Positions 1 to 10,308 of a DNA stretch of 64,000 bases are shown here, in pieces (position 1 is the stretch's first letter; each line of letters begins with the position of its first letter). Source of the stretch: Bidens hawaiensis (lineage: Eukaryota > Streptophyta > Magnoliopsida > Asterales > Asteraceae). The notes beneath the pieces are model-generated. The model made no database searches and was not told the origin of the DNA. It saw nothing but the letters and a program-made list of their open reading frames with translations. A program made the translations under genes and the position numbers. The DNA is taken from positions 19,751 through 83,750 of the forward strand of contig JAIQDT010009144.1 in the NCBI GenBank assembly GCA_021521415.1, in the 5' to 3' direction.

Positions 1-65
1 TTCAACACCATAAAATTGGAAGATATTACTAGTGTAATTGAAGCAATATCAACACAGCTGGAATA

Positions 66-290
66 GACATTCTGATCAAATAGACCATATGTAATTTTAT
101 ACTACATATATGTAATACATAACATCATATTACATATACGTAGTATATAAACAATATGTTACATTTTCGAGAAACAACAATAAGTATAATGAACTTGATA
201 TGACATTCTAATCAAATAAATCGTTTGTTATTTTATACTACATATATGTAATACGTAACCTTATATTACATATATGTAGTATAAGTACAA
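66..290. repeat. Two copies of a hairpin-forming repeat, about 136 bp apart
   Basis: The stretch starting GACATTCTGATCAAATA near 66 recurs, diverged, near 202. Each copy contains an inverted repeat in which TACTACATATATGTAATA is followed after a short loop by its near-complement TATTACATATATGTAGTA, so each copy could fold into a hairpin with arms of about 18 bp. No coding sense is seen. It may be the end of a foldback or MITE-type element cut by the window edge. Confidence 0.6.
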
Positions 291-779
291 GACGTTGATA
301 ATCACCATTAGATTGCAATTGAATACAATTATAATTGAGAGATTTTGAATTAATACCAATAGATGAAATCAATTGGGCATTGTGATGAAACAAATTAGTT
401 TTTTTTTTCATCGAGTAGCATCAATTTATAACCTAAAACTTATAATTCAATAATACATACTAATATATGTATTATTGTTTATAGGACTTTCTGAGGAAGC
501 AACACATAATCGATTAATAGTGAACGATTGTAAAACAGTAAAAGAAACAAAACATGAATGAGTAAGGAAAGATACAGTCGAAACTGAAATACATTCATTT
601 GCCATGTTAAACGATTGAAATCCATCGTCATTGATCTTCAATAGAAATCGTGACATGAGTAGGGAACAAATCTTCACCAATTAGGGCTCAAAAGTGATAC
701 ACAGGTTAAGTCAAGGTACAGGGGAGAGGTGTGCGTGTGCCCACACATTATAGAAATCATTTTTACAAAAATAACCCTC
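291..779. other. AT-rich stretch without a recognisable gene
   Basis: Non-repetitive AT-rich DNA. The only open frame of note is a 77-codon minus-strand frame at 447-680 with no recognisable domain or coding bias, which I do not treat as a gene. Confidence 0.5.
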
Positions 780-840
780 TACTTTGGAGTTCTCTAGTTC
801 TCTCCCTAATAAGGAGTTCTCTCATGATCATTCCTCTAAA
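780..840. mobile_element. Probable end of an (AT)n-associated MITE
   Basis: GGAGTTCTCTCATGATCATTCC read on the minus strand resembles the terminus of the MITE at 13988-14530 (GATCATGAGAGAAC shared), and it lies close to an (AT)n array, as other members in this window do. The opposite terminus was not found, so this is a fragment or a member cut by later events. Confidence 0.35.
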
Positions 841-923
841 CGTATATGTATGTATATGTATATAAATATAGTAAAACTTGTTTAAAACCTAAATATTTAA
901 GACTTATATAAATAAAAAATTTG

Positions 924-927
<4 letters not shown>

Positions 928-986
<59 letters not shown>
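928..986. repeat. (AT)n microsatellite
   Basis: About 29 uninterrupted AT dinucleotides. One of five long (AT)n tracts in the window, most of which touch the end of a mobile element. Confidence 0.95.
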
Positions 987-989
<3 letters not shown>

Positions 990-1160
990 AATAATTTAAA
1001 TTAACTCTTTATACATATATATTATAAACATGTATTATTACATGATATTTTTTAATATTAAAATGCATTATTTAGAATATATTTAATGATTTATATTAAA
1101 AGATCTACAATAAAATTTGTATTAAATCTAAGTAATATAATTATCATAATGATAATATCT

Positions 1161-1886
1161 ACTCATCAATTCCTAACTTTCTTTCAGTTCTTTGTGCTTA
1201 TTTTTCCGCACTCACTCTTTGATTAGGCTATCCCGTCAGTGCTTGTTCTACCATTTTCATCCTTATTATATTATTTTTTTCGTTTGCTCTTCTGTTAAGG
1301 TGAGTATTTCACTCCCCTCTTTTACTTATTTTAACCTTTTTGGGGACATATGCGTTCGTAGATATTTTATATTATACATAGTATTCAACCGCAACTGTTT
1401 ATCCATGTGTGTTTATCAGTTTGCCTAACTTGCTATTTGCTTACTTGCTTTATCTGAACGTTGTTTGCTTACTTCGGCAACAGATGTCCATTTTCATGGC
1501 AACGGTTTAGTCCTTGCTTGGTAACTCATCAATTCCTAACTTTCTTTCAGTTCTTTGTGCTTATTTTTCCGCACTCACTCTTTGATTAGGCTATCCCGTC
1601 AGTGCTTGTTCTACCATTTTCATCCTTATTATATTATTTTTTTCGTTTGCTCGTCTGTTAAGGTGAGTATTTCACTCCCCTCTTTTACTTATTTTAACCT
1701 TTTTGGGGACATATGCGTTCGTAGATATTTTATATTATACATAGTATTCAACCGCAACTGTTTATCCATGTGTGTTTATCAGTTTGCCTAACTTGCTATT
1801 TGCTTACTTGCTTTATCTGAACGTTGTTTGCTTACTTCGGCAACAGATGTCCATTTTCATGGCAACGGTTTAGTCCTTGCTTGGTA
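1161..1886. repeat. 363-bp tandem duplication inside the LTR
   Basis: The segment beginning ACTCATCAATTCCTAACTTT at 1161 is repeated exactly from 1524. The units are 1161-1523 and 1524-1886, and I see one clear substitution (GCTCTTCTG near 1288 versus GCTCGTCTG near 1651). The near identity implies a recent duplication or an assembly artefact. The identical 78-codon frames at 1192 and 1555 are by-products of this repeat, not genes. Confidence 0.95.
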
Positions 1887-2335
1887 ACCAATGTCCATTT
1901 ATATGGATTGGTTGAGCCCTTTCTTTATAGTTGTTTGATTGTTATGTGCTATGACTTATAAGTATATTCTCACAGGAACAGTTTGCACTTTTACTTATTA
2001 TTATATAGTGTCTCAAATCTGGTGATTTACTCACTCAAAATTGTGTTGACAAAATCTATTTTATTTTTAACGCATATGCAGGTTATAGTGTGATGTGATT
2101 CTCAAGCTTGTATTTGAAGAAAACTTAGGATGTATGCTAGAGAAGAAGACACAAGAATTAGAATATGAAATTTTATCTGTTTAAATTTTAATTCATGCAC
2201 TTTGGTTACTTTGATGTATGGTTATTTAATTAAATTTAATAGATATTGTCACATTTAATATTGCATGATAGTACCTTGAGATCTGTGACAATCAGTTCAT
2301 GCCTCGGCATTTCCGTCATAGATTGGGGTGTGACA
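1161..2335 (+). mobile_element. 5' LTR (3' portion) of a gag-only Ty3-type element
   Basis: The right boundary is clear: the LTR ends GGGGTGTGACA at 2335 and is followed three bases later by a primer binding site. The left boundary is not visible. The start of the 3' LTR of the same element (TGTAACAACTCGG at 5780) has no counterpart upstream, so the 5' LTR is either interrupted or extends beyond the AT array at 928-986. The portion seen contains a 363-bp tandem duplication. Confidence 0.6.
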
Positions 2336-2338
2336 TAT

Positions 2339-2350
2339 TGGTATCAGAGC
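2339..2350 (+). promoter_or_regulatory. Primer binding site, initiator tRNA-Met type
   Basis: TGGTATCAGAGC lies three bases after the LTR end at 2335. It is the standard complement of the 3' end of plant initiator tRNA-Met used by Ty3 and Ty1 elements to prime minus-strand DNA synthesis. Confidence 0.9.
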
Positions 2351-3550
2351 CGAAGGTTTAAGATAGGTCGTTAGAAATTGCCTTACACACATGTTTTGGA
2401 GCCCTATACGTGCCTATCTGTTTACCTTTATGTGTTCAAATTATATTGTTTACAGCTTTCTTAGATAATTATTTATCTATTATCTATTGTATTGTTATGT
2501 ACACACACACCCAAACTCCGAGGCTATGTCTCTACATTCAAAGAAAACTTTTTAAAAACTTAGATTGCTTTTATTTGCCGAAAATTCCTTAAGAATTCCC
2601 CCACGTGTTGTTTTCACTCGTTCACCTTAGGTCTAGGTTATGTGGCATGTTCCTATCACAAATGAAAAGGGAGAGAAACTGTGGTTGGGCACTGGCAAAA
2701 TGGTTCCAAGAACCAAAGGTAAGACGATATTCCTTACCTGGGTGATAACCTGACCACAGTACTCAACCCTATGGCCTCGAGCAAGACCCAAAAAAAATGC
2801 CATATGACTGACACCCTAAGCTATCAACCATGACCACATTAGTGGTTGCATTCCTTATAATATTTTTAAACTGAATTCACTGTAGTTCATTGATTAAATT
2901 CGGTAACCTTCTGATTATGGTTTTACGTTATTTTTTCGTGATTAGTCAGAAATCCCGACTAACCATTTCTCAACTTGTTTTTGTATTTTTGTTGGAGTGA
3001 TCAACGTGGTGATTCACAAGATGCTCCAACTACCAAATTTTTATTTCGATAGTTCGTTTTTTAGTTTGGTCGGTTAAAACACCATGTAACGCTCATCGGA
3101 CCGATAAACTTCATTGCATTGTTAATTTGTTAATTAGTTGGGACAATCAAATTTCCATGTAACGCTCATGGGCTGTCAACTACCTTACTTCTATTCGTTA
3201 ATTTTGTTGGGCTATTCAAATTGCCATGGAAAGATCATGGGAGGCCAACACACAAACTTTATTTCATTAATTGTTTATTAAGTTAAATCAATATATAAAA
3301 TTTTAACTGTTAAACTAACATCCTCTAATTATCACGCATTAAACTTTTTACTACGTCAACTCATAAATATCTACGGAATGTACTCCCCTCTTCTTATAAG
3401 ACTTTTACATTTAATCTCTATGACGCAACTCCCCTTTCTTCTTAAGGCAACGTTATTATAAGTTATCTACATAATTAGACATTCTGTTATTCTAATGATT
3501 ACCTAAATTTATCATTCATCTAATAAATCCTCATTTTTGGTCTCTTTAGA
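2351..3550 (+). other. Leader of the gag-only element, no gene
   Basis: Untranslated leader between the PBS and gag. It holds several loose repeats of a segment reading CCATGTAACGCTCAT (near 3081 and 3153; CCATGGAAAGATCAT near 3222), spaced about 70 bp apart. No open frame with recognisable content is present. Confidence 0.5.
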
Positions 3551-4936
3551 ATTTCGTCTCTAAGTAACCACCGTCGTCACCGACATTCATCTTGTTCACG
3601 CGATCGCCGCTTGGCTGCTAGAATCACGAAGGAGTTTGCTGCTGCTATGCCCATAATTATCACTCAAATCCAAAGCCACAACTCCAATGGATCTGCAACT
3701 TCGGCCGCACTGAACAATTATGATTTCCGCAACTTCCTGAGCACTAAACCCCCATCCTTTCTAGGTAAGGAAAACGCCACTAAATTGCTGCAATGGTTTG
3801 AAGAGATGGAAAATATTTTCATCCACTGTGAATGTTTGGACGCCAAACGTACTAAGTTCGCCTCGAGCAAGTTCATGGGTCGAGCTGTCATCTGGTGGAA
3901 TGCCCTGAGGAATGACCAAGAGTCTGACTTGGTCGTATCCATGCCTTGGGAGGAACTTAAGGAAGCAATGAAGAAAGAGTTTTGCTCGGAACATGAGCTG
4001 CAGAGACTTGAAGCCGAATTTTGGGAACTCAAGCAAGATAGTGGGGATAACTCTACCTACTCGAACCGCTTCTGTGAGCTTAGCCGAATCGTACCCCACC
4101 TTGCAAACCCCGAGAACCGTGGCCTTCAGAAATATATTCACGGTTTAGCAAACCTTTTCCGTGATGCTGTGGTGATTCGTGACCCATTAACCATTGGTGA
4201 GGCGATGGACCTAGCTGCCTCTCTCACCGACAGTCATGTTAGGGATGGAACCTTTTCTCGCAAGTATTCCAAGCCTAATCCCAACAAGACCGAAACCGAC
4301 TCATCCGCTGATGCTAAAGCCGAACCCAAGCCTGCTTCCAACAATAATCACCGCAACAACCACAACAATAGCAACAAGCGTAAATCCTATGTCGTTAACC
4401 AACCCAATAACCAACCTCCTAATAACCAAAACCAAAATACCCCGGAAAAGAAGGCCTATGTCGAACCTTATCCCCTATGTGTCAAGTGTAACCATCACCA
4501 CTATGCTCAATCCTCTTGCCGGCTATGCACCAAATGCAATCGATTTGGCCACCTTTCTAACACTTGTCGTGTCCCGCCTAATGCACAAGCCGCCTCACCA
4601 GCTCAACCCGGTGTCCCTTATACTCGTGCTTGCTACCAGTGTGGAAACCCAAATCACCTCCATAATACGTGCCCTCAACTTATCCATGCCCATCAAGCCC
4701 ATACTATGACTGCACCCCACTACTTTACCCGTGCTCATCAAATTCAAACCCATCAATCTCATATCCCTCAAGCCCCTCCCATCAATCCAAGTCAACCTTA
4801 CTTAACCCAACACTATCAAAACCCGCAACCACAAACTCAAGTGTACCAAACATACTCTACTCAAGCCCCAACTATGAAATTTCAACCCATTCAAGCTATC
4901 CCAAGTCAATCTACCTCGACTGCTCCTACTCTATGA
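3551..4936 (+). pseudogene. Ty3-type gag with probably mutated start codon
   Basis: An open frame encodes a retrotransposon Gag: a capsid-like region containing RAVIWWNALR and FCELSRIVPHL, followed by an Asn/Pro-rich linker and two CCHC zinc knuckles (CTKCNRFGHLSNTC and CYQCGNPNHLHNTC). It is clearly related to the N-terminal part of the intact gag-pol at 52040. The frame is open upstream to 3551, where ATT stands at the place of the ATG that follows TAGA in the intact element. The first in-frame ATG is at 3650, so the ancestral start appears lost. No protease, RT or integrase follows, and the frame ends in a Gln/Pro-rich tail. The element is therefore non-autonomous; whether Gag is still made from the later ATG is unknown. 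Confidence 0.8.
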
Positions 4937-5763
4937 ATGCAACTCCTCATGGTGCTCCAAGTCACATCAATTAAGCTACTCGGCAACCATGAAGATTTTT
5001 GCCATTCCCTTTATCTATCTTAAATTATTCTGTCTTTTTATTAATTACGTATTGTAACGCCTCTTTATGGCCTTGAATTATTCACATTTGAACTATTTAT
5101 ATTTTATCATTTATCCCATAAATAAAGTTTCTTTTATTTAAATAGATTGTTTCTTTAAGTCTACTTTTTATCTTAGTTGTCAATCCTCATTCATCATAAC
5201 TCATTTTACTAGCCTCAAAAAATAATAAATTATCTCTTCTCAACATTAACTACTTATACTTTTATGATCTAAAAGATGTTTTAGAAATTTCCTTACTTTA
5301 TTAAAAACCCACTACAACTTTTGGAATTGTTTTATACATTTGGCGATTTTCTAGTGTTATAATTAAAACTCATTAAAACCCTTATTTCTTAAAAAAAACA
5401 TGTTTTGTAACCCACACAATGGACGAGTTATGTGGACCATCCGACGATCTAAGTAATTACGGGTCGACATGTAATTACCAAAGTCCTCGCATGGAAATCA
5501 TAATCTGAATGATTGTGTGTTATAATATACAATCGTAACTAGTTGAGATAAAGAAGCAAATGTGAGGATGATAAGGACATGGTGGATACGCCGATGGTAC
5601 GTCCTATATATAAGTGCCCTTATCGGATTTTCAGTTGGAGCATTGTTTCAACTATTCAAAGTTCTGTATTATGATTTAATTCATATTAAAATTTTCCTTT
5701 TATTCTTTTCTAAAAATTTTAATGGCGTTGTTATGGTATCCTTTAATTTCGGGATGAAATTCC
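4937..5763 (+). other. Non-coding tail between gag and PPT; pol absent
   Basis: In an autonomous relative this position would hold about 3 kb of pol. Here there are only about 830 AT-rich bases without protease, RT, RNase H or integrase motifs, so the element was either internally deleted or propagated as a gag-only form. The 85-codon frame at 5562-5819 runs into the LTR and has no recognisable domain. Confidence 0.65.
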
Positions 5764-5779
5764 CTAAAGTAGGGAAGAC
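5764..5779 (+). promoter_or_regulatory. Polypurine tract
   Basis: CTAAAGTAGGGAAGAC lies directly before the 3' LTR start TGTAACAACTCGG. It matches the position and style of AAAGTAGGGGAGAC before the 3' LTR of the intact element at 56685. Confidence 0.8.
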
Positions 5780-6540
5780 TGTAACAACTCGGACTTTTCG
5801 ATATCTATATCTTTATTAAAACCCGACCAATTTCGATGTTCGGGAAATTCTACTGCATTTATCGAGAAAATTAACTATTTTTATATTATTATTATTTAAT
5901 TAATTATATATTATATATTTTATAACTTTCCATAATTTTGAAAATTCAACCCACACTAAACTTTTATCTCACTATGTATCCACTTTCAAACTTCAGGGTC
6001 TAAATTGTAACTTTGGCATACAACCCACTATGAGATCTGGATAATCCAAGAACCGAATCCTAACCCAAACCCGTTTCTTCACAAACCCAGTTATATTTGA
6101 GATCTCTTGGACCAAAATTCTTGCTAGGATTATGGAAATGGAATCAAATCGTTCTGTACCTACCTAATGCGACTTAACCGACAATCTAATTATGTTAAAT
6201 CAATCAGAGATGATCCGTTCTTCCTATTTTATCAGCCGACTATAACACGAATTCGTTATACATATAATCGTTCATATAAATTCAATTATATACGCAGACA
6301 CAATCCCTGGACCCTGTCCATCATTTACCCTCGATTTAATTTAATCCTCATCGCAGTTTAGTAGTTCGTTCACCACCCCTCTCAGCCGGCCACTGTTCCG
6401 TTCAAATTACACCCTATACGACGTGATACGAGGTAAATAATATGTGAATCATGATCGCCACTATTAGATTAATAATAACCCTAACATGAATCCATTTAAC
6501 ACCAGCGGATTTAACCAATTTGGATTTTAGGGTTCATAAC
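5780..6540 (+). mobile_element. 3' LTR of the gag-only element, right end uncertain
   Basis: It starts with TGTAAC right after the PPT. The body is AT-rich. I cannot find the LTR terminus GGGGTGTGACA seen at 2325-2335, so the 3' LTR is truncated or interrupted, and the right coordinate is approximate. Confidence 0.5.
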
Positions 6541-6595
6541 CAAATTGGGGTTATTCTCATGTTACTATATCTATTATTGTTTATGTTGTTTAAAC

Positions 6596-6681
6596 GTGTC
6601 AGCCACTGGCTCAGATAGCCAGTGCGTCTATGGTTAAACCTCTGGTAACGGATGGTCACGGGTTCGAACCCCGGCTGTCCC
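6596..6681 (+). other. tRNA-like segment (SINE head or tRNA pseudogene)
   Basis: The segment has a B-box-like GGTTCGAACCC within a T-arm-like fold, an A-box-like GGCTCAGATAGCCAGTGCG that forms a perfect 7-bp stem (ACTGGCT/AGCCAGT), and an 86-nt span ending CTGTCCC followed by a T run typical of Pol III termination. The acceptor ends pair poorly (5 of 7 by my reading) and the T stem has one mismatch. That favours a SINE promoter head or degenerate tRNA over a working tRNA gene. No convincing target duplication was found. Confidence 0.4.
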
Positions 6682-6879
6682 TTTTTGTCATAATTTTGGT
6701 AATAGAGAAAGTGGTGGTGGTAAGCGGAAGTTTGAGTAGGTTCGATGAGTTAGAAAGAAGAAAACGAGGATTGATGAGTGGTCGGATCATGATGTAATAT
6801 TTTGGAGGGCACTAGAGTTTACCGAGGTGGAGGAAGCTCCACTCGGACAACCAAGTGATTCACATAGCAGAATTATCTT

Positions 6880-8530
6880 GAGTGGAACCTCAAGTGTAGA
6901 GTTTGTAATTTTTTATCTCATTTTATTTCATTTTTATTTTTTAAGTCTTATCCAGTCACTAACTTAGTTTTTGTAGTTTTTATTTGTTTTTGTGTTTTTA
7001 AGTTTTGTAGGATTGATGGAGATTAAGAGAAAGGACGAGTTTTTCGTGAAAAAGACAAGTGTGGGGATGGAGCAGCAGCGGAACAGTATACGATTTATAT
7101 GTTTGTTGTTATTTAATCTTGTCTGTTGGTTGGGATGGTTGTTTTGATATGAACTTAATTGCATAATATCTATCAATTTAATAAGATTTATTTTAGATAT
7201 GTTTGTTATATATTTGCCGCATCCATTCGTGCGTGTGAGAAGGAGGTACTATTTGTTGAACATCAAATTTCATGTGCATATTACCAGCTAAGTCTTTTCT
7301 ATTATCTAGCTTATTTACTTTTTATTTTGTTTTTATTCTTATATTTAGGTTTTTAGATTTCTGTAGGCCGGCTTTATTTTTATTTTTTTTAAATCGTCTT
7401 TATCCTTGCATTGAGGACAATGCAACATTTAAGTGTGGAGATAGGATATTTGAGTCGTAGTTAATTTTATTTAAAAAAAGAAGTTTAAAATATTTAAAAA
7501 AAAGGATTTGAAAAATGTAACTTAAAAATAGCTTTTTGCATTATAATGGAAGATGATGATAATTATCAAAAATTGGTTTGTCAAACTATTAATAATATTA
7601 GATAATATAAAAGAAAACACACCTAACGTGGGATGCGTTAGTAGGCTCATCTTTGAGAATGAAAGGGTAGTATAATAAATGGGTAACAAGTATATATGAT
7701 TTTTAGTGGCTAAAGAGTTTAATCTGTGGAAAAGGTGATAAAAGATCGGGCCATATTCAAGCCTGAATTTTTGGTCCGAATATGAAAATATTATGAATTT
7801 TAAATTTAAATATGTTATCATATGATGCTTCGGTAGGTTTAACATTAGAGTTAGCCAAGTAGCCGGTGATATGAACTAAATCTTTCACGTTTAGCTTTAG
7901 TGTTTAACATTTCATTGGCGTATGGTTTTATCACCTTAAATCTTGTATCGCGGGATGCCTCGTGTCCGGAGACTATGGGTCTGTATGCGGTTTATCATAT
8001 GTGTACTCACATTTGCTAAGTGGATTTGTGAATATTTAAAAGCTAAAAAAGAGCAAACCGGCAGTTTTTTCTGCCAACCATAAGTCAGTAAACTTGATCA
8101 TCTCGTACTTAAAAGTACAAATACACTGCTGACATGATCATCCACGTTGTTAGCCATATGGGGTCCCCTTTCTCGCGTCTCATTACCATTAAGAAAAGGA
8201 CCCCAAGGGGCACGTCATATGTAAACCCTATAGATTAATTCATGTATGCTCACCTACGGTAATGGTTCTAAGCTATTGCTTGACAACGAAAGTATGTCAT
8301 GTTGTGGCGAATAATTGCTAAGTAATTGAATAATTAGACCTTAATCATACCTAATGGCTGCTTTGGTAAACTTTGATGCTTAAATTTAGGTGGATAAACA
8401 ATACCCTTGGTTGTCTTAACTATTCATGAAAAAAGAGCAACAAAATTTTAAATCTTGAGTTTTAAGTCAAGTTGGAGTGGTCTGGTCCAGTAAAAACTGA
8501 AAATAAATAAGTCTTAACTTTGGGAACCAC
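6880..8530 (+). repeat. Left arm of a large inverted repeat (Tat/Athila-like internal tail)
   Basis: Non-coding internal DNA with landmarks GTGTGGGGATGGAGCAGCAG (7057), GCATTGAGGACAATGC (7408) and CATATGGGGTCCCC (8155). Each recurs in reverse complement in the right arm at 12925-15240. Blocks of GAGGACAATG and AAGTGTGGGGA are typical of the non-coding stretch before the PPT in plant Tat/Athila-type Ty3 elements. Reading is colinear with scattered differences and indels, so these are two copies of one family in opposite orientation. Confidence 0.75.
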
Positions 8531-8762
8531 TAGATTATATAAAATATTTAAATTGTTGGATCTTACTTGTTCTGGTAAAACTCAAGGCATGGGTTTAAGT
8601 GGAGAAAAATATCGGTGATCGCAGTTTTTACATTCATCTGAACTTTAATATAACTTTTATGTTTTTAAGACCATATTTTCCTATTTTGATTCCATTGCAT
8701 AAGTCTTTTTCAGGCACGAACAAGGAGTAAGTGTGGGGATATTTGATATAAAGTTATATATA

Positions 8763-8783
8763 TGTGTGTGTGTGTGTGTGTGT
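8763..8783. repeat. (TG)n microsatellite
   Basis: A run of about ten TG dinucleotides just inside the LTR start at 8744. Confidence 0.9.
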
Positions 8784-9164
8784 TTTCCGATGAGACGATG
8801 ATGATTTGATGATTTATGGTTCATTTTCACTTAGAATTGAAATATCACTAACTAAATGAAGTTTTGTAGGTCTTGGGTGCGATAAATAGTCGAAAAGGAG
8901 CCTAAACGAGTTAAAATGAAGAATCAGGTCGAATCAAGGTTGAACCAGAATGAACCATTAGAAGAATCATCGAACCAACAAAGAACCAGAGAAGGGGGAG
9001 CTGGTCGCGTCACGCGACAAGGAAGAGCCTCACGGTCGCGGAACGCGAAGATGAATATTTGTGTGGTCGCGCTACGCGGTCTTAAAAGGCATCATGGTCG
9101 CGTGGCGCGAGCATCCTTTTTCTAGAAGATTCTGACGTGTAGATGGGTTTTGAGCCTTACTCAC

Positions 9165-9172
9165 TATATAAA
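9165..9172 (+). promoter_or_regulatory. LTR TATA box
   Basis: TATATAAA within the LTR, downstream of the CGCG-containing repeats. Its position suits an LTR U3 promoter. There is no direct evidence of activity. Confidence 0.5.
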
Positions 9173-9479
9173 CATCATTGAACTTGACCCTAGAAAATAA
9201 TACGTACCATAAGTTGTTTTGGTTGAAAATTCAAGTCAGGATTGCAAGTGGAGGCAAGGAATCACTGTTTGAACAGCTACAAGTGCAAGATTGAAGAATT
9301 CCTGAGTGTTATCATCCAAACTTCTTTATTATGAATCATCATGAATTCCTGTTTTGCTTTTATTCGTGTTTTGTTTGATTTTTTGAAGCTAGGCACAACA
9401 TTATAGACTGCCTACGTTATCGATGAACCTTTGTTTGTGTTTGATTTTATCTAGATTTACTTTGTTACTAGAGGTGCAC

Positions 9480-9702
9480 AAACCGGTTTTTTTTTTAAAA
9501 ACCGGTTCGGTTATTAACCGGACCGGTTTTTTTGGCCCGGAAAAAAAACCGGTTCGGTTAATAACCGGACCGGTTAATAACCGGTTTTTTTCTGTCAAAA
9601 CCCTAACCGGTCTAACCGGTTAGGACCGGTTTAGAAACCGGTTAGAACCGGTTAATAAACCGGTTTTTTATTAACCGGTTTTTTTTATTAACCGGTTTTT
9701 TT
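9480..9702. repeat. Left subterminal AACCGG array of the hAT
   Basis: Dense head-to-head copies of AACCGGTT/ACCGGTTT, the motif itself being palindromic, spaced roughly 10-20 bp apart. Subterminal arrays of short motifs are the usual transposase binding regions in hAT elements; binding here is inferred. Confidence 0.85.
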
Positions 9703-10308
9703 TTTTTTTTTATTTCGCGGTTTCAAATACGAATATTTGTTTTTTATATTTTGTACTTAATGAAGACCATTATTTTTTCACAGTATAAACAAACCGGTAA
9801 CTACAAGGCAAACCGGTAACTACAAGGCAAAACGGACTGACCGAAGCCATTCTTTGCTTTTGTTGTTAGGGTTCTTTGCTTGGAAGATGAGTATGAGTGT
9901 GTGTTGGTGAATGTGTTTTCAACAAACCAAAGATTAAAAACACATAACTTTCATTTATAGTTTTTACATTAAAAATACAAACATTAAATCGTTATCGCAT
10001 ATTCGTAACTCAAAAATACAAACATTAAATCATTAACACTGAAGAAATCTCTGCCAAGAACTGTTGTTCATGATTTAACTCAAAAATACAAACATTAAAT
10101 CGTGAACTAGCAGATGCTCCTGTTGTTCCCAATCGCAGTTTGTTCATGATTTGCCTCCATGTTTGCTGTTTCTTTAACTAAATTAGAAAAATCCAAATCA
10201 ACAAGTAAATAAGAGCACATATTAGGAAAAAGAATGCTTAGACACGATTACATGAACAACTTGCTGTTTCTTACTCATGATTTACCTCCATGTTTGCTGT
10301 TTCTTTAA

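Noticed and set aside
1192..1791. Two identical 78-codon frames
   Set aside because: They are copies of the 363-bp LTR duplication and rich in Phe/Tyr/Cys; not protein-like.
3718..4141. Antisense frames of 104 and 126 codons opposite gag
   Set aside because: Shadows of the gag frame, no recognisable content.
9401..9623. Overlapping frames on both strands with repeated KKPVRLITGPV-like peptides
   Set aside because: Translation of the palindromic AACCGGTT array at the hAT left end.
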